Assembly (NCBI GenBank): GCA_021811505.1
Contig: JAJZOM010000098.1
Location: 1-6,672, forward strand
Length of the DNA stretch: 6,672 nucleotides
Reading direction: 5' to 3'
Source: Thermoplasmata archaeon
GTDB lineage: Archaea > Thermoplasmatota > Thermoplasmata > Thermoplasmatales > Thermoplasmataceae
The number at the start of each line of letters is the position of its first letter. Position 1 is the first letter of the stretch. Below, piece after piece: positions 1-5,943 of this stretch. The notes beneath the pieces were generated by a model, which had not been told where the DNA came from, did no database searches, and was given only the letters and a program-made list of their open reading frames with translations. The translations under genes and the position numbers were made by a program.

Positions 1-77
1 ACATAGTATTTTGAAATACCGTCAATTACGCTGTTTATGTCATCCAAATACTCTGGATTTGCTTCAATGTCCAACAT
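1..77 (-). CDS. N-terminal fragment of a probable MoxR-family AAA+ ATPase (cut by the left edge)
   Basis: Only the first 25 codons are present, reading MLDIEANPEYLDDINSVIDG followed by ISKYY. A stretch of this type (short acidic leader, amphipathic helix, then 'KxYVG') is how many MoxR AAA+ ATPases begin just before the conserved 'GHxLLEGxPGxGKT' Walker A region, which would lie outside the window. The gene overlaps the end of the upstream membrane-protein gene by 14 nt, and a GGTGA ribosome-binding site lies immediately before its ATG, so the start is well supported. MoxR ATPases are typically chaperone-like partners of DUF58/VWA-domain proteins and are often next to DUF4129 genes, which fits the gene two positions upstream. 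The family call rests on a very short peptide plus context. The existence of a gene here is much surer than its identity. Confidence 0.5.
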   Translation of the reverse strand, partial: MLDIEANPEYLDDINSVIDGISKYY

Positions 78-1164
78 TTTCACCTGCCATGGTCTCTATC
101 ACTTTCCTGATGATCATTGATCTGTTTTCCTTCTCATCGTTTATGGTTTTCTCTGCAAAAGCCGTGCTGGTATAGATTATTTCCGGTTTGCGATAGTGAA
201 TTATGGGATCCAGAATAGAGACTGTCCTCTGGTATCCAATTCCATATAAAGTCATTAGATATGAGAGCGAAACAAGAATATTCTCCGATTTTCCCTCGAA
301 AACAAACTCTCTTGTGTTATTTATCAGGAACCCGACAGTTTCGTCGGTGGCAACTTTAGGGATAAAATTGTGCTTGGCGAACACTGTATCCTTCTTCTCT
401 TCCAATAACAGATAGGATACCTTGTACGACTTGTAAACCGTTCTAATCACCATGAACACAAGCACTGCAATGAGGGCCGTGATTATGTACAGGTTGTATA
501 ATGAAGGTTTCGGGTACACTATCACGTCGAAGAAAATGCCTGTGACCACCCAGTAGGTCAGCCAGCGATCTAGAGATTCCTTAAAATAAAATGAAACTCC
601 CCTCAACATATTTCTGCTGGAATCTCTAAATATAAACCTGGAATCGGAAATTGATGCAGCGATTGAATAGAATATCAACGGGATTGAGATATAGACAGTA
701 TAATAGTATAAGAGGAGGATCGTGGCGATTCCCAGGATGGTGATTTTCCTGGAAATACCCCCAAAGAATATGGCATATGACTGAAACACCTTCCTGTCCA
801 GAGAGCGGGACAGTCTTGATAGCAGCAATCCTGAAGCCAGTAGTAAAACTGATATATATATAATCAGAATGTAACTTCTCAGACCAAGGCCCTCAAGGAG
901 CAGGTTGAATAAAATCAGAAAGAAAACGGGTGAGACCACTGGATAAAGATAAATGTCAACAAACGACCTTCGCAAACTGCCTTCCGATCCAATCGGACCC
1001 TTAATCTTCAGTATCTGAACGATACTGAACGAAAGCAACAGAAAAAATACAAACCATATCAGAGATAGAAAGAATCCTAGTAACACCAGCACAAACAATA
1101 ACGAGGCGTTAACCGCCCACTGTTTCTTTGTCTCCGGAAAAAATGATCTAAGGATTCTGTTCAT
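64..1164 (-). CDS. Polytopic membrane protein of unknown function, 366 aa, in a MoxR/DUF4129-like operon
   Basis: I do not recognise the family. The N-terminal two thirds is hydrophobic, with likely membrane helices around residues 18-36, 36-52, 74-91, 96-117, 139-157, 155-171, 202-219 and 223-242, so about six to eight passes. The last 120 residues (about 245-366) are hydrophilic, probably cytoplasmic, and end in a charged helix-like stretch (EKTINDEKENRSMIIRKVIE). I chose the ATG at 1164 over the in-frame ATG at 1191 because a good GGAG lies 8 nt upstream of 1164. That start gives a 17-nt overlap with the preceding gene rather than 44 nt, and the extra nine residues (MDSCAGEIL) are unlike a membrane-protein N-terminus. 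It sits between the DUF4129-like gene and the MoxR-like gene and overlaps both, so it is probably a subunit or accessory of the same membrane-associated system. In haloarchaeal MoxR/DUF58/DUF4129 loci a multi-pass protein of another DUF family occupies a comparable slot; equivalence is only a guess. Confidence 0.88.
   Translation of the reverse strand: MNRILRSFFPETKKQWAVNASLLFVLVLLGFFLSLIWFVFFLLLSFSIVQILKIKGPIGSEGSLRRSFVDIYLYPVVSPVFFLILFNLLLEGLGLRSYILIIYISVLLLASGLLLSRLSRSLDRKVFQSYAIFFGGISRKITILGIATILLLYYYTVYISIPLIFYSIAASISDSRFIFRDSSRNMLRGVSFYFKESLDRWLTYWVVTGIFFDVIVYPKPSLYNLYIITALIAVLVFMVIRTVYKSYKVSYLLLEEKKDTVFAKHNFIPKVATDETVGFLINNTREFVFEGKSENILVSLSYLMTLYGIGYQRTVSILDPIIHYRKPEIIYTSTAFAEKTINDEKENRSMIIRKVIETMAGENVGH
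80..84 (-). promoter_or_regulatory. Shine-Dalgarno (GGTGA) for the partial MoxR-like gene
   Basis: On the minus strand GGTGA stands two bases before the ATG at 77, inside the last codons of the preceding gene. It matches the core of the archaeal anti-Shine-Dalgarno complement (GGTGATC), though the spacing is short. It decides the start of the overlapping gene and points to translational coupling within the operon. Confidence 0.6.
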
Positions 1165-2317
1165 TAATATTTCTCCTGCACACGAATCCAAGAGCGTTTT
1201 TCCTGCTCCTTATGAGCATCCTTAAGTAATTCTGAAATTCCTCCCTGCTCATCCTCCTCTTTCCATAGAGGGATTTCTCATAGTGCATCAGAACTGATCT
1301 GAGGGCCTGCTTATCTGAGGATCGATCCGATTCCATAACCTTGTTTATGATCTCTGAGGGTGTGAGGCTTGATACTCCCTCAGTTTTGTAGAGGAAATTT
1401 AGCCTGAACAGATCCACAGATTCCTGCTGGTAATCAACCGATCTCACCATTTTGAAATCTTCAAATCCCTCCTTTGACGAGAGGAATCCGGTGCATCTTC
1501 CACTCAGCATTATATCCATTTTTGTTCCTGTAAATAAGCGTGGCTCAGAGTCGGATGAAAAGACTGTGATGGTCGACGGACTCGAAACTGAAAGTACATT
1601 TTCAGTGTCCCATATCAGCGGAAGATCGCCGTCTATCCCAAAATTAAGCAGGGTTTTTCCTTCCTTCCATGGTTGCATTATCTCGATATCTTCGGAAAAT
1701 ACAATCTTGCGTTCAATTCCTTCTTTAGCAGCCGATACTTTAGCAGGAGGGAATTCAGGAACAGATTCTGCTTCCTTCTTGTCTTCATTATTCTTTTGTT
1801 CTTTCTTCTTGAGGCTTAAAACCTGGGTTATGACAATAACGAAGACGATAACAACAATTCCAATGAACATGAAAAGATAGATGTTAAGGGGAAGAGGTAT
1901 CCTGTAAGTATTACCAGATCCACCTCCGCCTCCGCCGGATTGCGTGGTGGTATTTTTCTGGATAGGATGCGTTATGCTGATACTCGATCCCCCCAAATGA
2001 TGGGGGAAGTGCGGAAAATATATCCAGAACGCAAGAAAAGAGAGATTAACGTTTAGATGCGGAAGATGAAACGAGAAAAAGTTGCCGATTGTCGGGAACG
2101 AAATCCCACTTGTGGGCAGGCCTATTGAGCCTAATCCCGTGCTGGATCCGGATCCACTTCCAGTTCCGCCTGGGCCGCCTGATCCAAGACCGTTCTGGAG
2201 CCCGTGATATGGCGAAGAGCCGTAGGTTGGAAGGTCTGTCTGCGCCATGGAGGAATAAAGAATCCATCCCATGAAAAGTACCAGGACAACCAGGAGCACT
2301 AAAGTGATCTTCCTCAT
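1148..2317 (-). CDS. Membrane-anchored protein with Gly/Ser-rich segment and C-terminal DUF4129-like region, 389 aa
   Basis: Residues 4-20 form a hydrophobic signal or anchor (ITLVLLVVLVLFMGWIL), with a possible cleavage after SSMA (about residue 25). Residues 33-72 are Gly/Ser-rich; 80-108 are rich in Phe, His and Pro with a short hydrophobic patch; 128-133 are six consecutive glycines. A strong membrane helix spans about 145-169 and is followed by a lysine-rich patch (KKKEQKNNEDKKE), so by the positive-inside rule the rest is cytoplasmic. Residues 200-310 look beta-rich and unassigned (GIDGDLPLIWDTENVLSVSS in the middle). The C-terminal part, residues 317-368, has the pattern LTPSEIINKV...HYEKSLYGKRRMSREEF, which resembles the end of DUF4129 domains. 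This region often accompanies MoxR, DUF58 and transglutaminase-like genes. The ATG at 2317 has no Shine-Dalgarno but a box A 32 nt upstream, consistent with a nearly leaderless mRNA. It is the first gene of a three-gene overlapping unit. The DUF4129 assignment is by eye and moderate; the gene itself is secure. Confidence 0.82.
   Translation of the reverse strand: MRKITLVLLVVLVLFMGWILYSSMAQTDLPTYGSSPYHGLQNGLGSGGPGGTGSGSGSSTGLGSIGLPTSGISFPTIGNFFSFHLPHLNVNLSFLAFWIYFPHFPHHLGGSSISITHPIQKNTTTQSGGGGGGSGNTYRIPLPLNIYLFMFIGIVVIVFVIVITQVLSLKKKEQKNNEDKKEAESVPEFPPAKVSAAKEGIERKIVFSEDIEIMQPWKEGKTLLNFGIDGDLPLIWDTENVLSVSSPSTITVFSSDSEPRLFTGTKMDIMLSGRCTGFLSSKEGFEDFKMVRSVDYQQESVDLFRLNFLYKTEGVSSLTPSEIINKVMESDRSSDKQALRSVLMHYEKSLYGKRRMSREEFQNYLRMLIRSRKNALGFVCRRNINEQNP
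1173..1176 (-). promoter_or_regulatory. Shine-Dalgarno (GGAG) that decides the start at 1164
   Basis: On the minus strand the sequence reads GCAGGAGAAATATTAATG, with GGAG 8 nt before the ATG at 1164. The alternative in-frame ATG at 1191 lies upstream of this site and has no comparable signal, so the shorter 366-residue protein is preferred. Confidence 0.75.
1919..1936 (-). repeat. Hexaglycine-encoding tract inside the DUF4129-like gene
   Basis: Six glycine codons in a row (GGC GGA GGC GGA GGT GGA on the minus strand) encode residues 128-133, flanked by serines, just before the main membrane helix. The codons alternate, so this is a low-complexity protein linker rather than a pure nucleotide repeat. 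Together with the Gly/Ser-rich stretch encoded at about 2100-2220 it makes the extracytoplasmic part of the protein look disordered. Confidence 0.8.
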
Positions 2318-2344
2318 CGGTTTCTTATTGACATCATAAAAGGG

Positions 2345-2353
2345 ATTTATTAA
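2345..2353 (-). promoter_or_regulatory. Candidate box A (TATA) promoter for the DUF4129-like operon
   Basis: The minus strand reads TTAATAAAT here, centred 32 nt before the ATG at 2317. An archaeal transcription start about 26 nt downstream of box A would fall some 5 nt before the ATG, giving an almost leaderless transcript. This agrees with the absence of a Shine-Dalgarno (the bases before the ATG are AATAAGAAACCG). It indicates that this operon is transcribed separately from the acyl-CoA synthetase genes upstream. I see no clear T-run terminator in the gap 2318-2417; it holds only the short palindromes ATCGCGAT (2382-2389) and TAGCTA (2395-2400). Confidence 0.5.
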
Positions 2354-2417
2354 TGTTGCCTTTCAGCATTTTATCTGTCTCATCGCGATCTTTCTAGCTA
2401 AATAAATGAATCCGCCT

Positions 2418-3086
2418 TCATGTTTCCAGCAATTTTGTTTTTATCAGTTTTGCATCAAGAACATATATTTGCTGATAGTTAATCTTGACTGGATTGAGGT
2501 CAAGCTGTTCCAAGAAATCACCAGCTGCGATGCCAAATTCTGATATTTTCAGCAGGAACTCAACAATTGCTTTCCTGTCGGCCTTTACTCCCCTGAATCC
2601 GTTTCCTGTAAATCTGCCTACAGATACCTCGTCGATCATTTCGCTGGCATCTGCTGAATCTATTGGAAGGAGTCGAAAAGTTACGTCTCCAAACAATTCT
2701 GTGTAAATTCCTCCTGTTCCTATCATGATGCTGAGCCCAAAATCTTTATCCCTTATTATGCCGGTGATCATCTCAAGGCCGCCTTCAATCATCTCCTCGA
2801 CAAGAAATTCTGATGCAGGAAATTTTGCCTTCATTGAATAAAATGCTGATTTAAGCTCGTCCTTATTCCTGATACCGGTGACAACACCCCCAATCTCTGT
2901 CTTGTGCAGTATCTTTTCATCTGAGACTTTAAGCACTACCGGAAATTCAAGATCCATAATGGGGGGCAGTTCCTTCAAGGTTACCCCTCTGGGAACGAGT
3001 ATCCCAAGTTGTCTGAATGTGTCTTTTAGCACGCTTTCTGTCACTTCTTCCTTCCTTATGCTGGCCACCAAATTTCCAAGATTCAT
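2418..3086 (-). CDS. acdB: ADP-forming acetyl/acyl-CoA synthetase, beta subunit (ATP-grasp), 222 aa
   Basis: This is the nucleotide-binding half of the archaeal acetate/acyl-CoA ligase (ADP-forming), EC 6.2.1.13. With the alpha subunit it converts acyl-CoA + ADP + Pi into acid + ATP + CoA in the cytoplasm, the usual archaeal way to gain ATP from acetyl-CoA or from acyl-CoAs of amino-acid breakdown. An ATP-grasp fold is evident: residues 49-53 FPVVLKV, then KILHKTEIGGVV at 58-69 with His61, the equivalent of the second phosphoryl-carrying histidine (His71 of the Pyrococcus beta subunit). GTGGIYTELFGDVTFRLLPI (123-142) and DLNPV (196-200) are the ATP/Mg-binding signatures. The length is close to the roughly 230 residues usual for separate beta subunits. 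The ATG overlaps the stop of the alpha gene in an ATGA, and AGGGGAT just upstream serves as ribosome-binding site, so the two subunits are translationally coupled. The preferred acyl substrate cannot be told from sequence. Confidence 0.95.
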   Translation of the reverse strand: MNLGNLVASIRKEEVTESVLKDTFRQLGILVPRGVTLKELPPIMDLEFPVVLKVSDEKILHKTEIGGVVTGIRNKDELKSAFYSMKAKFPASEFLVEEMIEGGLEMITGIIRDKDFGLSIMIGTGGIYTELFGDVTFRLLPIDSADASEMIDEVSVGRFTGNGFRGVKADRKAIVEFLLKISEFGIAAGDFLEQLDLNPVKINYQQIYVLDAKLIKTKLLET

Positions 3087-4477
3087 AATAATCCCCTGGA
3101 CTTTAGATATATTCCGCGTTCGTGCAGAACCTTCAATGATTTTACCACTCTCTCAATGGAAGGGAATGCAGGTATTCTCGCACGTTCGAACTCCACAAGG
3201 AGTTCCTTCCCAAGTTTAGAGCCAATAACCCCGACCAGAATGGGTTTATCTGCTGCCGAAAGCCTGGAAATGACTTCAACTACTTCCATATTCATTTTCG
3301 GGGTCTGAGGAAGGGCGTAAGCTATGATCGCATCGACTCCACGGTCCTTCTGCAGCACACCCAGCACTTTTTCGTAACTTGGAATATCTCCGTCAGCTGT
3401 AAGATCTACTGGATTCTCGGCAGATCCGAATGATACAATTTGCTTTCTTATTTCAGCCTTGGTATCCTCTGAAAGCGTGGCCATGTGAAGACCGATTCCA
3501 TGACTTCTGGAGGATACATAATCAGAAGTGATGACACCGACACCACCTGCAGTCGTTACCACAGCTATCCTTTCGCCAGCAAATGGCTTTGAATATGCAA
3601 GAACTCTCGAATAATCGAGTAATTCAACCTCGTCATAAGCTCTCGCAGCCCCAGCCTGCCTTAACATTCCATCCACGATCCTGTCGTTGGATGCAAGCGC
3701 CCCGGTGTGCAACGAAGCAGCCTTTGCAGATGCTTCCGTTCTCCCTGACTTGAGCACTACTGTTGGTTTCACCCTGTTGATTGCGCGCAGAAGTTCGTAA
3801 AATCTGCGGCCATTGTCCATACTCTCAAGATAGATTGCTATTGCCTTTGTCCTGGCATCCTGATTGAAGTATTCAAGGAATTCGTTCTCGTCCACATCAA
3901 TCTTATTGCCAATATTCACGAAGGCTGAGATTCCAATCCCGTATTCAGATATTGAATCCATTGTGAGCAGGCCGAGCGCGCCGCTCTGCGAGATAAATGC
4001 AATATCCCCCGCAACAGGGAATGATACCCTTTCAGGAGGAGTGAGAGCAGTGTTAAGTTTGGTGTGCGGAAAATAAACGCCGACTGTGTTAGGTCCTATC
4101 AGCCTCGTATGTGAACCTTTTATCAGGTTCTTGATACTTTTCTCCACTTCCCTGCCGGATTCACCTGTTTCAGAAAAACCCCCGGGTATTATTATGACAT
4201 AGGGAACTTTTAAACTAACGCACTCCTTGACTTCATCAAAAACAGAAGCTGCCGGTACTGTTATCACAGCAAGATCCACGCTCCTATTGATATCAGTAAG
4301 TGACTGATAAGAGTGTATACCAAGTATATCCCCCGGATTCCTGTTGACAGGGTATATCTTTCCTGCGTATCCAGAGCTAATAAGATTCCTCATTATGGCG
4401 TATCCAATTTTCACAGGGTTATTGCTTGCACCAACAACCGCAACGGCTTCTGGATTGAAAAATTTTTCAAACAACAC
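3083..4477 (-). CDS. acdA: ADP-forming acetyl/acyl-CoA synthetase, alpha subunit, 464 aa
   Basis: This is the CoA-binding and acyl-transfer subunit of the archaeal ADP-forming acyl-CoA synthetase. Domains in order are a Rossmann CoA-binding domain (about 1-130; NPEAVAVVGASNNPVKIGYA at 8-27, IYPVNRNPGDILG at 41-53), a first succinyl-CoA-ligase-like domain (about 150-290) and a second one (about 300-460). GDIAFISQSGALG (157-169) is the phosphate-binding loop. LESMDNGRRF at 217-226 carries Glu218, and SLHTGALASND at 255-265 carries His257; both fall at exactly the Pyrococcus furiosus alpha-subunit numbers for the phosphorylated histidine and its glutamate partner. Length also matches (about 460). 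The start is a GTG at 4477 followed by TTG; the first in-frame ATG (residue 29) would destroy the CoA-binding loop, and a TAG lies 21 nt upstream, so a non-ATG start is certain. No Shine-Dalgarno is seen; the mRNA is probably leaderless. Whether acetate, branched-chain or aryl acids are preferred is unknown. Confidence 0.96.
   Translation of the reverse strand: MLFEKFFNPEAVAVVGASNNPVKIGYAIMRNLISSGYAGKIYPVNRNPGDILGIHSYQSLTDINRSVDLAVITVPAASVFDEVKECVSLKVPYVIIIPGGFSETGESGREVEKSIKNLIKGSHTRLIGPNTVGVYFPHTKLNTALTPPERVSFPVAGDIAFISQSGALGLLTMDSISEYGIGISAFVNIGNKIDVDENEFLEYFNQDARTKAIAIYLESMDNGRRFYELLRAINRVKPTVVLKSGRTEASAKAASLHTGALASNDRIVDGMLRQAGAARAYDEVELLDYSRVLAYSKPFAGERIAVVTTAGGVGVITSDYVSSRSHGIGLHMATLSEDTKAEIRKQIVSFGSAENPVDLTADGDIPSYEKVLGVLQKDRGVDAIIAYALPQTPKMNMEVVEVISRLSAADKPILVGVIGSKLGKELLVEFERARIPAFPSIERVVKSLKVLHERGIYLKSRGLL
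3091..3097 (-). promoter_or_regulatory. Ribosome-binding site (AGGGGAT) for the beta subunit
   Basis: On the minus strand AGGGGATTATTATGA places a G-rich Shine-Dalgarno-like element 4 nt before the beta-subunit ATG, inside the last codons (R-G-L-L-stop) of the alpha subunit. With the ATGA stop-start overlap this is a standard layout for coupled translation of a 1:1 complex. Confidence 0.55.
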
Positions 4478-4496
4478 AAACAGATTGACAGGACGC

Positions 4497-4505
4497 TATT
4501 AAAAA
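4497..4505 (-). promoter_or_regulatory. Candidate box A promoter for acdAB, with leaderless GTG start
   Basis: The minus strand reads GGTAAAATTTTTAATAG; TTTTTAATA is a good archaeal TATA box and the preceding GTAAA fits a BRE. Its centre is 24 nt before the GTG at 4477, so transcription would start at or within a few bases of the start codon. Divergent transcription of the transporter gene begins on the other side of the same 155-nt spacer. Confidence 0.6.
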
Positions 4506-4567
4506 TTTTACCTAAATCCAGCGGTCGTTCAAGGCTACTGTATAGTTTTGATACATATGTGGATTGC

Positions 4568-4576
4568 AGGAAATAT
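4568..4576 (+). repeat. Direct repeat AGGAAATAT, copy 1 (divergent promoter region)
   Basis: AGGAAATATTGCATA occurs here and AGGAAATATGAGATA 36 nt downstream: nine identical bases, three differing, then a shared ATA. This copy is 57 nt before the transporter ATG and 91 nt before the acdA start. It could be a regulator-binding half-site or a chance repeat in AT-rich DNA. Confidence 0.4.
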
Positions 4577-4603
4577 TGCATATCTATCCCCTGCAGGTCA
4601 AAT

Positions 4604-4612
4604 AGGAAATAT
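4604..4612 (+). repeat. Direct repeat AGGAAATAT, copy 2 (overlaps the transporter promoter)
   Basis: This is the second copy of the 9-bp repeat. It lies 21 nt before the transporter ATG and overlaps the most likely box A. A protein binding here would compete with TBP/TFB, so repression is the natural reading if the repeat is an operator. Confidence 0.4.
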
Positions 4613-4614
4613 GA
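4607..4614 (+). promoter_or_regulatory. Candidate box A for the first MFS transporter
   Basis: AAATATGA is centred 22-24 nt before the ATG at 4633, and there is no Shine-Dalgarno before the start (GAATTACGAATCG), so a leaderless mRNA starting at or near the ATG is likely. The box is weaker than that of acdA. An alternative AT-rich region around 4547-4560 (TTTTGATACATATG, with the palindrome ACATATGT) could support a longer leader. Confidence 0.4.
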
Positions 4615-4632
4615 GATACGAATTACGAATCG

Positions 4633-5943
4633 ATGGAGACTGTCGCCTTCGATCAGCTGCCGGGAACCAGAAAACTCGATATCATAACCATGCTTTCATC
4701 CATGGGGGTCTTCATGGATGGGTATGCCCTGTCAATTTTTTCCACTGCTTACATATATCTCATGAACAGTTTTCTGGATAAGGCTATATTTGTTTCGTTT
4801 GGTGCTGCAGCAATTTATATTGGAATGTTCTTCGGGAGCATAACATTTGGAAGAATTTCTGATTCACACGGCAGAAGAAAGATATTCGTCTATGACATGG
4901 CTCTTTCCTCAATTTTTCTCTTTCTAACGTCATTCTCATCCAATCTGTTAGAATTTTTTATATTCGAGGCGATTGCCGGTATAGGCATAGGTGCTGACTA
5001 CCCGATCAGTTCGTCCATACAGGCGGAGTTTTCTCCCAGAAAAACCCGGGGCAGATATCTCGTGTTCAACATATTTTCCTGGACAATCGGGTCAGTGGTA
5101 TTTTATGTAATTTCCATACCGATTGTTCTCTACTCAGGGAATTTTGCATGGAGGTTGATGTATGCAACTGGTGCGGTTATACCTGTCATTGTAATTTTGT
5201 CGAGAAGATCATTGCCAGAAAGTCCTTACTGGCTATCCGAAAAGGGGAGATACGCGGAGGCTGAAAAGGTGACAAACTGGATGGGCATTGATATCGGGAT
5301 TAAAGCGCTGCCTGCTCCATCCGTAGAGAAAGGAAAAACGTCGTTTTCAGAGATTGGAAAATTTTTCCCATTAATTCTCTTCACTTCACTGGCCTGGCTT
5401 TCATATGACATTGCAAGCTATGGTGTATGGAACTATACTCCGTCGCTTTTCGTTCAGTCTGGAGGAGGGTATGTTTATGCCATAATCGCAACCCTGCTGG
5501 AAGAATTACCTGTGGTAGCGGGAACACTAATCTGCCTGATTTATGTCGACAGAATTGGAAGGAAAAAACTCGAATCCATTGGGTTCGGTTTTGCCGGGAT
5601 ATCACTCGTCCTCTTTGGCCTCTTCTCTCTCCATGGCAGCTTTCCGTTTCTGTATATATTCGCAGCCTTTGCGCTTATGCATTTTTTCCACAACATTGGA
5701 CCCACCAATATAACCTACCTGTACCCCGTCGAAATATTCCCCACAAGGATCAGGGCTACAGCTATGGGCATATCAACTGCTGCATCCAGAGTAGGGGCTA
5801 TTTTAGGCGTATTTGCTTTTCCGCTGCTCATTAATGGTCTCAGCATCTCCTATGGTCTCCTCTTCTTTGCGGTGTTCGAGTTTATTGGCCTTGCTGTGAC
5901 GGTGATACTGGCACCTGAAACCAGGAACAAATCTCTTCAATAA
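4633..5943 (+). CDS. MFS transporter, sugar-porter / metabolite:H+ symporter type, 436 aa, substrate unknown
   Basis: This is a twelve-helix major facilitator superfamily carrier of the plasma membrane. GVFMDGYALSIFS (25-37) is the helix-1 'DGYD'-type signature with Asp29, seen in proton-coupled organic-acid and sugar carriers. GRISDSHGRRK (73-83) is the MFS motif between helices 2 and 3, and YVDRIGRKK (304-312) its repeat in the second half. LPESPYWLSEKGR (194-206) is the sugar-porter 'PESPRWL' motif before the central loop. YPVEIFPTRIRATAMGISTA (364-382) and the C-terminal APETRNKSL (427-435), like 'PETKGKSLE', complete the set. Nothing is missing, so it should be functional. The ATG at 4633 is preferred because box A is at a leaderless distance and the 19 residues before Met20 resemble the cytoplasmic leaders of this family. 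It is transcribed divergently from acdAB. Carboxylate, aromatic acid or sugar are all possible substrates; the neighbouring acid-producing synthetase favours an organic acid, by inference only. Confidence 0.93.
   Translation: METVAFDQLPGTRKLDIITMLSSMGVFMDGYALSIFSTAYIYLMNSFLDKAIFVSFGAAAIYIGMFFGSITFGRISDSHGRRKIFVYDMALSSIFLFLTSFSSNLLEFFIFEAIAGIGIGADYPISSSIQAEFSPRKTRGRYLVFNIFSWTIGSVVFYVISIPIVLYSGNFAWRLMYATGAVIPVIVILSRRSLPESPYWLSEKGRYAEAEKVTNWMGIDIGIKALPAPSVEKGKTSFSEIGKFFPLILFTSLAWLSYDIASYGVWNYTPSLFVQSGGGYVYAIIATLLEELPVVAGTLICLIYVDRIGRKKLESIGFGFAGISLVLFGLFSLHGSFPFLYIFAAFALMHFFHNIGPTNITYLYPVEIFPTRIRATAMGISTAASRVGAILGVFAFPLLINGLSISYGLLFFAVFEFIGLAVTVILAPETRNKSLQ

Noticed and set aside
1165..1191. Longer start (ATG at 1191) for the 366-aa membrane protein
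   Set aside because: It adds nine residues, has no ribosome-binding site, and would lengthen the overlap to 44 nt; the GGAG 8 nt before 1164 marks the likely start.
1452..1880. Plus-strand open frame of 142 codons
   Set aside because: It is antisense to the DUF4129-like gene, has Ser-rich composition typical of a shadow frame, and shows no recognisable domain.
2382..2400. Short palindromes ATCGCGAT and TAGCTA as a terminator after acdB
   Set aside because: They are separate self-complementary sites without a hairpin loop or following T-run on the minus strand, so no terminator can be supported.
2878..3219. Plus-strand open frame of 113 codons
   Set aside because: It is antisense to the acdB/acdA junction, which is fixed by strong family matches and the ATGA overlap.
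2418..4477. Possible frameshift splitting a fused alpha-beta acyl-CoA synthetase
   Set aside because: Both subunits have the normal lengths of separate subunits, the alpha ends naturally, and the beta start has a ribosome-binding site; this is a true two-gene arrangement, not a broken fusion.
4313..4687. Plus-strand open frame of 124 codons across the divergent promoter
   Set aside because: It runs antisense through the acdA N-terminus and out of frame into the transporter start, has no motif or ribosome-binding site, and conflicts with two secure genes and their promoters.
4690..4692. Internal ATG (codon 20) as the start of the first MFS gene
   Set aside because: The preceding residues resemble the short cytoplasmic leader usual in this family, and box A spacing fits the ATG at 4633.
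5427..5834. Plus-strand open frame of 135 codons inside the transporter
   Set aside because: It is an out-of-frame shadow of the MFS gene, rich in Cys, His, Arg and Trp, as expected for a +1 reading of hydrophobic codons.
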